Part shown: one piece after another, positions 1 to 13,100 of the stretch
How positions within the stretch are numbered: position 1 is the first letter of the stretch
How the letters are laid out: each line of letters opens with the position of its first letter
DNA from: Schistosoma mansoni
Lineage: Eukaryota > Platyhelminthes > Trematoda > Strigeidida > Schistosomatidae
Length of the DNA stretch: 64,000 nucleotides
NCBI RefSeq assembly: GCF_000237925.1
Contig: NW_017386042.1
Location: 682,001-746,000, forward strand
Reading direction: 5' to 3'
Notes under the pieces: model-generated
Database searches by the model: none
The model's input: the letters and a program-made list of their open reading frames with translations, nothing else
What the model was told of the DNA's origin: nothing
Position numbers and translations under genes: made by a program

Positions 1-345
1 CCTTCCCGACTCCCTGGCTGGGGTCCGAGAGATGGTGCAACACACTGGCTAGAGAAGTTATCAGATGTGGCTCGGAATAGAAGCCAGTGGCGAGCCTGCT
101 GTAACCTCCTTTTACTTCCTTCATAAAAAGTGGTTGTAACTTCCTTAACTGAAAGAATCCTTCTGGTTGTACCTTTCCATCTCCTCCATTATTATTCTTA
201 TTATTACACAAACATACACTAATCTGTGGTTGTTATTGTTTTTTTCCTCATACGCACCTTACCTTTTTCTCATCTTATTCTTATTGTTTTTTGTGGCCCA
301 TATATATTTGGTGTCGCTTGTCCCAAAATTTGTGTTCAAATAAAT
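1..345 (+). mobile_element. 3' end of a non-LTR retrotransposon (family A): last 41 codons plus 3' UTR
   Basis: Frame 1 is open from the first base to a TAA at 124-126 and reads as the C-terminal tail of an endonuclease/reverse-transcriptase polyprotein (LPGWGPRDG, HWLEKLSDVARNRSQWRAC). After it comes a T-rich 3' UTR ending in GTGTTCAAATAAATAAATAA at about 345. The element is cut by the window edge. Related reverse-transcriptase sequence recurs at 4478-7495, 13208-13705, 19490-21466, 30858-31880 and 39425-42020. Subfamily unknown; CR1- or RTE-like is my inference. Confidence 0.75.
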
Positions 346-523
346 AAATAAAATGTAACATAACGTAGTAAATACTCAATGTTTTCGAGGAAATGAGACA
401 TAAATGCATCTGTGATGCTCTGACTAGTTTTTGAATCATTTCACTTTAGTTTAACTCAAGCATAGGAAGTCCTTTCACTGTTAAGAATAGAGATGTGTGG
501 GTTTTATCCTGTTTCTTTCACAG

Positions 524-569
524 TACGCTCTTTTCTACAAGTGAAGACTTTAGTATCCGTCAATCTCAG
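524..569 (+). CDS. Candidate additional upstream exon of NitFhit
   Basis: A good polypyrimidine tract and acceptor (TTTCTTTCACAG) precede 46 bases that end at CAG/GTAACT. The frame ending in phase 0 reads TLFSTSEDFSIRQSQ and would join the phase-0 acceptor at 1011 without a break. The peptide has no clear nitrilase match, although this part of the family is a variable loop just before the conserved YN-H-N strand. Kept as a weak candidate. Apart from this I see no gene in 346-1010. Confidence 0.3.
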
Positions 570-1010
570 GTAACTTGTGCTTGCTGTATTCAGGCTGGTA
601 TGGGTCATATAAACATGAATCACTTCGATTTATTGAGAATTAAGTTTTGTTTTCTTTCTATGCTACGTGTAACCCTGCTCAGTTACCTTGACTTAAATGG
701 TTTGTGACGACTAGCAGTCCAACTACGATAAAAGGCCATGCATCTTAAAGTCTTTTTAAGAAGACTGCTTTTAGCAGTGTAAAAATATAAAAAATTTCAA
801 TTGACTATTCTTAAAATTTGTAAGTTGACTAAACTACCATCAGGACACGTTTTTTGTTTTCAGCCACAGTGTAAATACTTCTCGCGACTAATAACTGTTA
901 CCTTGTCTTGTTTTATTTTTGATCACTTGTTAATCCATCAAATAATGTTGAAACGTTTTACAAATATAACTATTAATTTCCATTTCCCTTTTGTTTCCCA
1001 ATTTATCCAG

Positions 1011-1145
1011 ACCACAGAGAACGATGGTCAGTTGTACAATTCTCATATAGTTATTAATTCAGATGGCCAAATAATGGGCGTTTATCATAAAGTCCATTTA
1101 TTCGATGCCAATTTAAGTACAAAAGAAACTACACCCAACATAAAA
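1011..1145 (+). CDS. NitFhit: NitFhit exon: nitrilase strand with catalytic lysine
   Basis: Acceptor TTTATCCAG at 1002-1010, donor AAA/GTTAGT after 1145, 45 codons, phase 0 at both ends. It encodes [20 protein letters not shown] followed by VHLFD; the Lys in YHKVHL aligns with the catalytic Lys of Nit1. Confidence 0.93.
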
Positions 1146-4100
1146 GTTAGTTTCATTCAGTTTTCTCTAACTAATCTTTCTTATCTTTTGTTTTACGTTC
1201 ATGTACTGGAAATCAATAGTTTAGAAACACTTCATTTCTAATCAATAGGTGGATAGCTTAAATCTGGTTATTTTTACACACGTACTAAGAGTGAGATAAA
1301 CAGATATTGTCATCATACTGTCATTCGATAATTGACGTTGCACTATCGCTTAATGCTTTATAGTATTTAGTTCCCCAAATGTCATAGTACGGCCGAGAGT
1401 GGGTAGAGTTAGCTTTCCTTTTCAAAATGCTCTCAAGTGACTACGCATATACAGCCACTGCCAGGGAAGTCCTACTCACTGCCTTCTCGTGGCGGCGGTG
1501 TTGTTAACGACATTAAGAGTACGAAAGGCGAATGTCCGGCAGTTTAACCGGTTTAGTGGGTACGGAGGGTTTACGTAGCGGAGTCAGAAAACCCTGATTC
1601 CAAACCAATGGTGCACATGGGCTCCAGTATCCTGAGGGAACAAACAGTATGGACCTATTGTTGGTCATCGGCTACCATGGTACTGCATCTCCTAACGTTG
1701 CTCCACTGCCTTATGGATCAGACCTTTGGGTCGAAGACCCCGGGTGTGGCTCCCTAAGGAAACTACTTGCTTCGATCTGGGCACCCGGGCAGTATCACAA
1801 CCCACACACAAATCAAGTGACTTGTGTGGCGCATATGTATTCGGTGCCCCCTTTTACCTTGTGTTCAAATTAATAAATAAGTATTTAGTCCTGGTCAGGT
1901 TCAGCCATGTAGAGTTATACTATCGTAATTTCTTTTGATGTTTCTCTAAGTCGTTTATTATCTGTAAATTTAATTGATATCGCAAATTTTATGTCCGTTA
2001 TAGGACGCCGATCTGACTTTTTAGAAGGTGACTACGGTATATTTGACATACTTTTAATCTACCCAGTAACAGGAAAAGCGTTTTCTGCGACATTATTCTG
2101 CAACCATTTTGTTTTTACTATAGACTTGCCTGTCGAGGTTTGTAATAGAACATGCACTGCCAACCGAATGCAATGTAGTTCTTAAATGTGCGAAAATAGA
2201 TACCAAATACTCTATATTTTTCCTTTTACTATCGAATTAGGACCACCCAAGTCAATATATCTGCTAGTCACAGTTCATAGCTATTTTATTATAATACAAA
2301 TTTACCCGACAGACTATTGAATCAGCATCGTCTCGTGTATTTTGTTTATTAGTGTTTGTTACTACATTATCATTTAATTCTGATTCATAATTTTTCGATT
2401 ATTTACAACTAAACTCACCGATTAAAAAATTCCTTTATTTTTGTAGTCAACATGTACACAATCATCGTTCTTTGAGTCGAAAACGATACGTGCTGGTACC
2501 GAGGCTCCAATCGTAATCCAAAACACCCCTGTTGGAAATTTGGGACTAGCTATCGTATGTAAAACGGAGTGATTATTTTATCTGTATCTGACACTTTTTT
2601 ACTGGTGTTATGTTAAATTCGTCCAAAATCAGTTAGTAACAGGACATCTACACATAATATTATTCGGTAGTATACGTCACCTTTCGATTGGAACTCTAGA
2701 ATAAAAAATTTCTTAAATGTGTGTTACTCGTGGTTATTCACCTGATGAAAACTACCTAGTTTACAAAAAAACTTTAGTACCTTTACAAGTTCGAAATAAT
2801 TCCATAGCTAATATTAATAATTATGGATGGGTTCAGGGGGACAACAAATGTAAAAATATCTTTTACCGAATCTATATAGGTTAATATGACTGGATAAGTT
2901 TATGGCGCAATTCATCCAGTAAAGACCATCCAATGTGGTATCTTAATATTATAATCTGGAACTTAACATTAGTGACACTGGTAGTTTGATTGATCTTTCG
3001 ACTGTTAACACCACTAGCCCGTTGTGTCTCAAACAATTTAGGTGGTAATAAAGTTAGATGCTTCAGTTTATGTGCATCGCCTAGCTTCCATTTCTAAAGG
3101 TACGAATCGACGTAAAACTTCAAGGATTTCCCAAGCAGTTGCCGTTTCATTAGTGAATTATATGCCTGTTCAGTTCCAATCAGATAGGAAAATGCGATGT
3201 TTTGAGAAGTGATTTGTCGTTTTCCAAACTTACTGACTCTCCAAGAACTGTTTCTGACAAATGTTTAAGAAATGATATTGGCACCATCCAAGAGTTATCT
3301 TCAGTACGACTGAAATATGTCGGATGACAGACATGGTACACGCTTCTCATAATTTCTTGTACGTCCACTTACTATATTTAAAGCTGCTTACCTAGTTTCG
3401 ATTAAAGATATTTTATACTGAGCATTCAACTCTTACCGATTCCATTTTGTGAAGACACTAACGCCTAGTATGTAATTTCACAGTCACTTTCAGAATCATG
3501 TGGTAGGCTAAAATATCTATCATATGAAGCCTGATAATAGTGACGCTCAGTTGTTCATTATTTATGGATGAGGCGGATTCTGATCCTGTAACTTGGCAGG
3601 TGAAATTTAAGTGCCTGCGCGAATGTATGGTTAAGTTTTTGTTACAAGTTCTTTGTCAGATGTGTATTTCACTAGTCCTCTTATAGTTTACGCTCAATCA
3701 TTAATTAACATTTATAAAGTTCTTTTCAAATAATATAGATATCCTAATTATAAATCAATTTCTTTTTAGTGTTATGACATGCGATTTCCCGAACTGGCGT
3801 CTCATCTTCGATATGCTAAGAATGCTCATGTCCTAAGTTATCCATCTGCTTATACTACACGTACAGGAGAAGCTGGTCATTGGCATACGTTGATTCGAGC
3901 CAGAGCTATTGAGAATCAGTGTTATGTAGTTGCTGCAGCCCAGGTACCCTATTCATTCCTATGCTTTTCATTCTTCTGATGAACTGTCCCACATAATTTG
4001 TACCTTTCTTCTAGTAATTTGATATATTGTTAATTTAACCACCGGAGGTATCCATGTTGGTTGTTTGTTTGAAACCGACTGTTATGCAAGTTTAACTTAT

Positions 4101-7100
4101 GTACATCGTGTTTTCTTGAGATCAATCAAGGCGCATCAATTTTTGGTTTTCACAGTGTATTCTATATTAGTTAGCGAATATCATGGGATTAAGAAGCAGT
4201 GTATTGATCCAAAATACATTATCTTGAATGTGTATTGTGACGTGCGGCGTCTGATTTTAATACTAATACGCAATCTCCCACACGAGCTCAATCGGCTACC
4301 CAAGGAAAAGACAATGAAAAAGGAAGTTCGATGAGTCGGCATTTCTGTATACTCATGTATATATGTTCGTCCCTTAGAAAATTAAATCAGTAATAATGTA
4401 TGTGTCATTCCTAATAAAAGTAAGCCGTTTCTTACCCAATCACTTGTCATTTGGCCGATCCTTGAGTGACCCAACCTACCGCTTCTTCTATCTTGACGTG
4501 GTCGTCGGTCTTGTTTATCATGATGACTCAACTGAACAACATTAGCTGGAATTTATATTCCTTTAGGCCCTACTATGCCAAGCAGGTCCGTTGGAGAAAG
4601 GTTTGACTAAAAGCAGTAACTTAAGGCCCCAGGCGGAAGTTGTACTGCTGACTATAGAGGGGTGTGATAGAAGTAAGGTGTTTACCTTTTGAAGTTCGTA
4701 GCTAACACCTTAAAATCTTCCCATAAAAAGGCCATATGTGACCGGCCTCAAGAACTTGGCTCTTGGACTTTGGCTCACCCACCTAGGTCGCTAAGACCAT
4801 CATTAATTCAGCTTCTTTTTCACGTCTTTTAATAAGAAATATCCTTTCATTGTGTGAGCAACCGAGAAGTGAAAACTGTCGTCATACCTCTAATAGTACC
4901 CGTGATCATCTTGTTCACGACTGAACCCCTACCTCACCTATTTATAATTCTCCCATCCCCACAACTAACCATTCTCATTTATCTTTGTCTTCACGCGCCA
5001 CAGTTGTTAATGATTTGAACTCATGAAATCTTATTCCCAGTTTCTTGAAACTACGCTCTGAACTACATGTTGGAGCGTTTAATATATGCAAACGGAACGA
5101 TTTACCCTTCAACTATGTAGGGTTTCCACTGCTGATTCCCGCGACATTGCTGGTTTAGGTATAGCACTAAGTTCTAAAGCAGAGCAAGTCCTGCTGGACT
5201 GCATTTCAATATACAGTCGTTTGTGCTCTGTTAGACTGATCGGGACGGTAAGAACTCTTAAAGATAGGGACACACGACGTTGCCTTCTTTTTGTCGCTGC
5301 CACACTCCACTGGTCGCAGCTCGAATTAAGTTAAAGATGGATTCTATAGGAAGCTATTTAACTCCTTTCAAAAAAGCTAAGCGCTCTGACGTACTAATAG
5401 CACCAGGTGATTTTAATGCTCAAGTAGGTGAACGAAACCAAACCGAAGGGCACTTGGACGGATCTTGCGGCTCAGCGAACGGATAATGGTGACAGTCTGT
5501 TGCAACTATGCTCAGACAACCGTCTATTTCTAGCAAGCAACAACTTTAGACATAAGGAAAAGCATTTTCTGGCGTGGCGACCCTCACAATCAACTCTATG
5601 AACTCAAATAGATCACACTGCGATTAGCCATCGTTGGAGGGGCTCGGTTAAGAACTGTTGCTCATTCTGCAGCTCATCTTTAGACTCGGATCATGCTCTA
5701 GTTGGAGCACGCATTTGTGTGTACCTTACTGGACATAGAAAAGTAACAGCAAGAAAACTTTTTAAAGTCCAACTTAATAGTGAAAAATTTAAGAATATTT
5801 TTCAGGAACAACTGGAAAAGAAGCCAATCAACTGTGAAAACGATATCCACCCCGATGTAGCATGGTATGATATCCAAAAAGCTGTAGGAACAGCAATGAT
5901 ATTCACTGATAACTTAAACCAAAAGGTTAGAAGGAATCAGTGGATTTTGGCGGCGTTTACAGAACTGGTAGGTGCCCGGAAACTCATCCCGTCTGTCTCT
6001 AAACACGATGAGGAGCTGAGGTAGCTTAAATATAGACTGGTAACAAGCCTACGTAATGATCGTGAACGGCAGTGGGTAGCGGAAGCAGAAAAGATGAGAA
6101 AGGCAGCAGCGATAGGTAAAAGTAGACAACTGTTCAGACTTGTCAAGTAAATGGCTATTACAAATCCGGTTGTTAGTGAAACTATCTCAGGAAGAGACGG
6201 GAATATTATTCATTTTCATCCCAGAAGATTGGATGGATGGGCATAGCACTTTAGGGAACAGTTCAACTGGTCGTCAGCCACACTTCAGTCACCCAACATT
6301 TCCGAGTAATCTGAATGGTAAATTGATGTTAGTCATCCAACACTTAGTGAGGTTAAAGAGGCAATGAGTAATCTATAGGGAGAGAAAACACTAAGGCCTG
6401 TTGAGTTAACGCTTGTGATTTTTAAGAATGATAATCCAGTTTTAGCAGTTAGATTAATTGAAATCTTAGCTAAAATCTGGGAACTAAACATTATCCCATC
6501 TGACTGGTCTCGATCTCTGATCGTCTCAGTCTATAAGAAATGACAATAATCCTCTCGTGACAATCATAGAGGAATCAGTTTGACTGATAGAATGTCTAAA
6601 ATATTAGCCTCAATAATACGTTGGCAGATTATGGAACACAGACATACTTTTCGACGTCCAACTATAGTTGTATTCCTTGACCTTAAGGCGGCGTTCGACT
6701 CTGTTGGTTGTGAGGTCGTGTGGCAATGTCTTTCATCAAAAGTACATTAACTGTGTACAGGCTACCTACTCGAGCACTATTGGTTGAGTCAAGGCTCATG
6801 AAGAACTGTTATCGGGATTGGTTACTCCAAGTGATATTCGTCGGGGTTGTCCTCGTCCTCCATTTTTATCTTTGTCATAGAATGCTTTTAGGGATAATAT
6901 TTCATCGGCTGACTTCTCAAGAGTCAATCTTCTACAGGGAGATTCATTTGTTGACTTAGAACATACAGATGATATAGTTCTGTTTAGTAAGAACGTTTAC
7001 AAAATGCAGTCGTATGACCACCCTATGCAAGAATGCAAGCGTATTTGGGATAGGGTTTTCTCCCTTCAAATTTAAAATGTTACTTCAAGATTGACTGGCC

Positions 7101-10100
7101 TCATCGCCTGAATTAGTGATAGAGTGGAATAGTTGAACGTATTGACTGTCTCACTTATCGTGAAAGTCTCATCAGTACTGATAGTTTGGTGTCTGACGAA
7201 ATCTCGGCACGGATTCAAAAAGCCCGATTGGCTTTTGCCAACTTGCGGCATTTGCAGTGTATGTAAGATATCCGTCTACCAACCAAAAAACGATTTTACG
7301 GCTCAGCGGTACGCTGCGTCCTACTTTATGGGTGTGGAACATGACCATTAGTAGTAGAGGATACTCGTGGGCTAGTGGTATTCGATTATATATGTCCACG
7401 AAGCATTGCTCCAGCATTTTGGGACCACGGAGTGAGCAATGCATGGGTTAGGAATAGAGTACTTGGTAAGGATGGCGAATCGATTAATGATCTTCAATCA
7501 ATTTCCCCTTGAACTTTCCAGTCGTTGCTGAATGCTTTTCATCATTTCTTTCTCCGGATCTTTCCCTTTTCCCTTGAGGATCGCATATTAAAACTTGTCT
7601 TGTGATGCAGTTTGATGGTTTTGTTCTATCCACATTCAGCATCTTTTCTTAATTTCCTCTTCATCTGGAAGCTGATTTTTTCTCTGTCATAGTAGGTAGT
7701 TGCTGATGGTATCCCACCAACGGATGTTGAGTATCTTGCGTAAACAACTGTCTATAAATGCCTACGCAGTTTCGTTGATGGTTGTAGTAATTTTCCAAGT
7801 TTCAGTCCCGTACAATAGAACTATCTTGACCATCGTATTGAAGATTCTGACTGTTGTTGGTTGGGACTTGTTTGAAGTTCCAGATATTCTTCCATTGCAC
7901 CTCCCATGATATTGAAGTCACGGCCTTTTTAATCTCTTTCCAGTCATTCCCCATAGTGGTTCTTTCTAGTAAATCTTTCAAGTCTTGTAACTTGTTACTA
8001 AGAACTATAATAAACCAGCTAAGCTTGTTAGGGTCTGGAAGGAAGGCTGTATTAAAATTTCGTAATTCTGTTTGTCTGGTTGCGCGATGCTTCTTTAATT
8101 TGATCACCACCGGGTGGTGTTCTGAAGCTATATTGGCTCATTTGTTTGCTCGTATGTCTTTCTTAGACTTTTGGAATTTTTATATACTGATACTTGGTCG
8201 ACCTAGTTGTCTATATTGTGGTCCGGCGAAACATATGTAAGTTTATGCATACGTTTGTATGAAGAGACCCTACAACCTATAACAATGTTATTGAGACCAC
8301 ATAGACCTACCATTCTCTCTGCTTTCTCCCTGTCCATATCCCCCCCATGGTACGTCTTTACTCATTGTTGTTTTTTCTGGATTTGTTGCTTAGGTTCCCT
8401 ATCAGAAGGGTCAGGTCTCTTCCTTTTCCAGGATGCACTGCAGTCTCTGATAGACATGGTATTTATCATCGCTTCTGCCATTGGTAGGGATGGGTAGCAC
8501 TGGATGATATTCACTATAATCCGTTTCTTTATCTCGAAAAATGCTTTGATAATCTCGGAGCCGTATGCTTCTCATCTTATGGACGGTTTTTGTGCCTCTT
8601 TCGAGAGCATCAATGCTCCAGGCGAAGTTAAATTGTCAGATATTCAAAATGGAACTCTGTAGTCTTTATCTATTCAAACATCTTGCTATCAATAGTGAAT
8701 ATATCAACTTATGCAAGGATTAAGAGTAATACTTATATTCTTTACGCTATACTCACCGTCCGTATGTATTTTTATGAAAATTTCCTTGTAATTTTTTTGT
8801 GTACAGGAAGGTAAACATAACGAAGGACGATCTTCATATGGGCATAGTTTAGTTGTGGATCCTTGGGGTCAAATTATCGCTGAACAAACAAATCCTGGTC
8901 CTGGCTTATTAACATGTGAAATAGGTCCATTTACCATGATTAATTCAACAACATCTATTATTCCTAAAATTTATCAAGTAAGAAGATCAATGCCCGTCGA
9001 ATATCATAGACGATTCGATTTATTTCCAATGTCTGACAGTGGGTATCCTCGTTGTAAGTGTATATATCCAGATTTTAGTTGTTACTTCATTCTTCATTTT
9101 ACTCAGTAATAGGGAGTTCACAACTGAAAAAATAGTTATATAATTCTACCAAAGTCGTTGTTTTAAGAAGGCTACTACTTTTACTAAAATATTTTAAATT
9201 TTTAATGAACTTACTAATGGCGCAGCTTAGTAAAACCAATTAGATCTTATTTTCTATGGCTATGCTCATCACCGACTGATACAAATTAGAAAACTAATAA
9301 AACAAATTTAAAGCAATTAGTCCCTTTGATAAATTTGGATAATGTAATAAGAAGACCAAGATTATCAGAACTATGTGATATATTAGCGCAATACATTTCG
9401 AACAATCTGATCACACATATACTTGTTAAGAACATTTATATATAAAAATAAATGGTCAACTAGACCGGAACTAGGGGTAAGAATAGACAAGGATAATAAT
9501 GATAAAATAATGTAAAAACAATTCGACACCTGATCACTCTGGATAATAAGCATATATTNNNNNNNNNNNNNNNNNNNNNNNNNNNNNNNNNNNNNNNNNN
9601 NNNNNNNNNNNNNNNNNNNNNNNNNNNNNNNNNNNNNNNNNNNNNNNNNNNNNNNNNNNNNNNNNNNNNNNNNNNNNNNNNNNNNNNNNNNNNNNNNNNN
9701 NNNNNNNNNNNNNNNNNNNNNNNNNNNNNNNNNNNNNNNNNNNNNNNNNNNNNNNNNNCTTTCTTTGATTATGACCTTTGCTGCAAAGGTCATAATCAAA
9801 GAAAGAACGAGGTCCATGCTTCATTCAAAACCTTACCTTGCTAGCGAACGTCTCATCCCAAACGGATTAATATAGGTGATTTGGTTGAGGCTTCCTTCGC
9901 AATCAAAATACCAAACCGAGTTAGGTTTAAGTCTAGTAGTCAGTCCATTAGGGATTGTAGATAAACATTGAGTGGGATTACATGACCCTTTAGGAATAGC
10001 GGGTCTCATCTCTTGCGGTTTTGTGAGGCACTTCAGTCTACTCCGATTAACCGTGAGTTTGACGACAGTTGTAAACTCTTACATAGGGGAAATTGCGTAA

Positions 10101-13100
10101 AGCTTGCGTAAGGACTGAAAAGTCTGGTCGTCGGAGACTACTAACGAGATTGAAGCATCGGCTGCATCTTAACAATCGGGAGCTCTTTCAACTCATTCTA
10201 GCCAAGTATTCGTGCTCTGTGCTTGTGAAACCTGGCCTCCGAGTTATGGATGTTCGGGAATTGTTCCACTATTGTTGTCTCCAAAGAATTACTGACATCC
10301 ATTGTAACGCCATGTTAATAATGCTGAGGTTTAGCAATGTGTGTTTTAGCACACCGACAATAATTCAATTGACATCACTACTTTAAATTACTAGTTACGG
10401 TAGCTTGTACATTTGTTACAAATGTCATCTCAGCGATTTGTGAACCCTGGAACCGGGTGGACAAAGCGAATAGTCAGATTATGACCTTACACCGTAGTAT
10501 AGAACGAGGCTGTGTAGGGTTTCCCACTTGAGGTCCTGTAGATGGTAGAACTCAAAAATAATTTAGAACATAAACTAATAGCGATTCCATAATGGTTTTG
10601 CTTTGCATTCTTCATAAAAATTGATGAGATCTCCATTAATTGAAAACTCTTTTTGGTTGTATTTCTAACGGAATTGTTTTCCTCATTATATACTACTCGT
10701 TAACTTATTTTCTTTTTCGCTTTTGATTTTAATCCATCTTGTTTCTCTCGTCACAATTCCATTTTCTTATAAATGTGGCACATTCTTATTTTGGTCCCCA
10801 ACTGTGTCAGTATTTTTATATTAAATAAATAAGTAACAAGAACGTGACAAAGTCCACTTCTGAATTTGATCCCGTGGATGCATTGTTGCGGTGAATGATT
10901 AGTCATTAAATTAAAAATGAGGATATTGTTGTTGTTTATATCGTAGCTGAAAGTGATTTGATCAAGATGTTACTGAAATTAATGCTTCAGGTCTCAAATC
11001 ACAAGCTTTGTTATCTGATTTTACAACAAGTGCCCAAAAGTTATCCGAACTAGGTAACCTCAATGTGAAACATTGCATGAGTTACAGCACCTTATCAGTC
11101 TTTATCAATTGTAAGCAATTGTGCTATTTTTTCTTAAGTGAGTTGTAGTTGCTCCTAATCTCTGTATCTATCCACTCATCTCGTCTTGAAATCGGTAGAA
11201 TAAACTTGATTACTTGTGGTTACGTGTCCCCCTGAAATTTACGAGCAGATCAAAAATTAGTTTGCTGATGTAGCGAATATGTTCTATCAAAATGCCATCA
11301 TCTGGAAAAGTCATCTGTGTGATTATTTTCTACTTAACGATGGCGTTGTATTCATGTTGATTTTGCCGAACCATTTGATAATACTCATCCATGTTGTTAC
11401 TTGTTCCAATTACCTAGAGTTACTTCTTACTAATTTTATTATTTCAAGTGCTATAATGTCTCAACCAAGTCAGTTATTCAGCTGTTCTACACCCTTATTT
11501 TCCTCGCTGTTACTAATTTCTTGTTAACACTATTTTTATCGTCATTTATACATTTATATCCTTAATAAAAATGAATCAGTATCGTCCTAACTTGTTAACT
11601 AATTATCCTAACCTTCTTTTTTATTTTCGCTTCAATCTGATTTCGCGATACAGTTTTAGTTGTAATTAACAAATCCACTGTTCTATTATTGGTCTAGTTT
11701 GTCAATTAATTATCAGCTACTTATTTATTTTGGTTGATGGTTGTGTATTAATAATTATCTCATAGAAGCCTCTTTCTAATTACACTAGAATTATCGTCCA
11801 AAGTAGCTTATGCTATCTGGTGTTACTCAATGGTTTAAGTAGTCAACCTCTAACCGTTAAGTGACATGTTTTTTCACATAGTTCGTCGCTATTTCACATA
11901 ATAAATATTGACTGTATAATCGTAAGGTAGGTCTGATTATGCAATGGTCAAGCAATAAATGTAAATTGAAGTCAAATAATCATGTAAATTTATTTTAAAC
12001 CAGTTGTACTAAACATTTTTTGCTGTTGTCCAATTTTATTTGCGAAAATAGCTATACAGACTGCGGATTTTAACTTTGGTCCTCATATAATCAAATCGGA
12101 TTGTGTCTTTTATCAATCAGAGTTAAGCTTTGCGTTCGTAAATATCAGTCCATTGGTACCAGGACGTATCCTTTTTGTATCATATTTTATTTACATCTTA
12201 AAGGACTAATAAATATTTGTCGAAATTAAAACGAAGATCTAGAAACCAACAGATACTTCCTTCGAATATGATATTCCAAGCCATTAAAAAAATATTATTT
12301 TTAGTGTCTTTATCAAAAAAGTAACATTATGCTATCGACTAGACAACTATCGTTTATCTGACGAAGTAATTTCGCACGCTCAGTGACAATGTGAACAGAC
12401 GAGAATTTTATTCTCATTGAGAGAAGTCGTGAGGCAACGAAGGAGAGATGGAAAAGGTAGTAGCGATAGGTAACACTAGATAGTTGTTACGACTCATCAA
12501 GTAAACTGGTGTTAAATATTCAGCTATCAGCGAGACTATTTTGGAACGAAACTCAGCAGTGATTCACTCTTTGTCCAGACGATTAGACTGATGGAAAGAG
12601 CACTTCAAAGAACAAATCGGTCAGCATTCCAATAACGTAGACGAGAAATCTATACAAAATCAGAAAGGCTATATCTAAACTGAAGTAAGGGAAAGCAGAA
12701 AAACCTGATAGGTTAACACTGGAGGTCTTTAAGAAGAGTGGTCCAGTTTTAGTAGTTTGGTTGTGAAACTAGCTAGAGTATGGAACTGGATAATTCCATC
12801 TAACTGCTCCGTATCACTAATTGCCCAGGAAACGACCTGACCATCTTGATGGGAGATTTAAACGCCGACGTCGAAATGGACAACATCGAGTATAAAGGTA
12901 TCTATCTTTGGACGACATGGACTGACTGAGAGTAAGGAAAGAGAATAATGAGGGACCCGCAAACTTTTGTGCATTCAACAAAATGGTTATAGGTGACACA
13001 ATATTCCCCCACAAACGCATACACAAAGCTACATGGTCTCACCGGATCACACTACAGAGAACCAGATCAATCATATCTGTATCGATGAGAAATTCAGAAG

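Noticed and set aside
12305-12320. Possible 16-base micro-exon of Fhit
   Set aside because: The frame would fit, but extending the next exon to 14827 gives the exact expected Fhit peptide without it.
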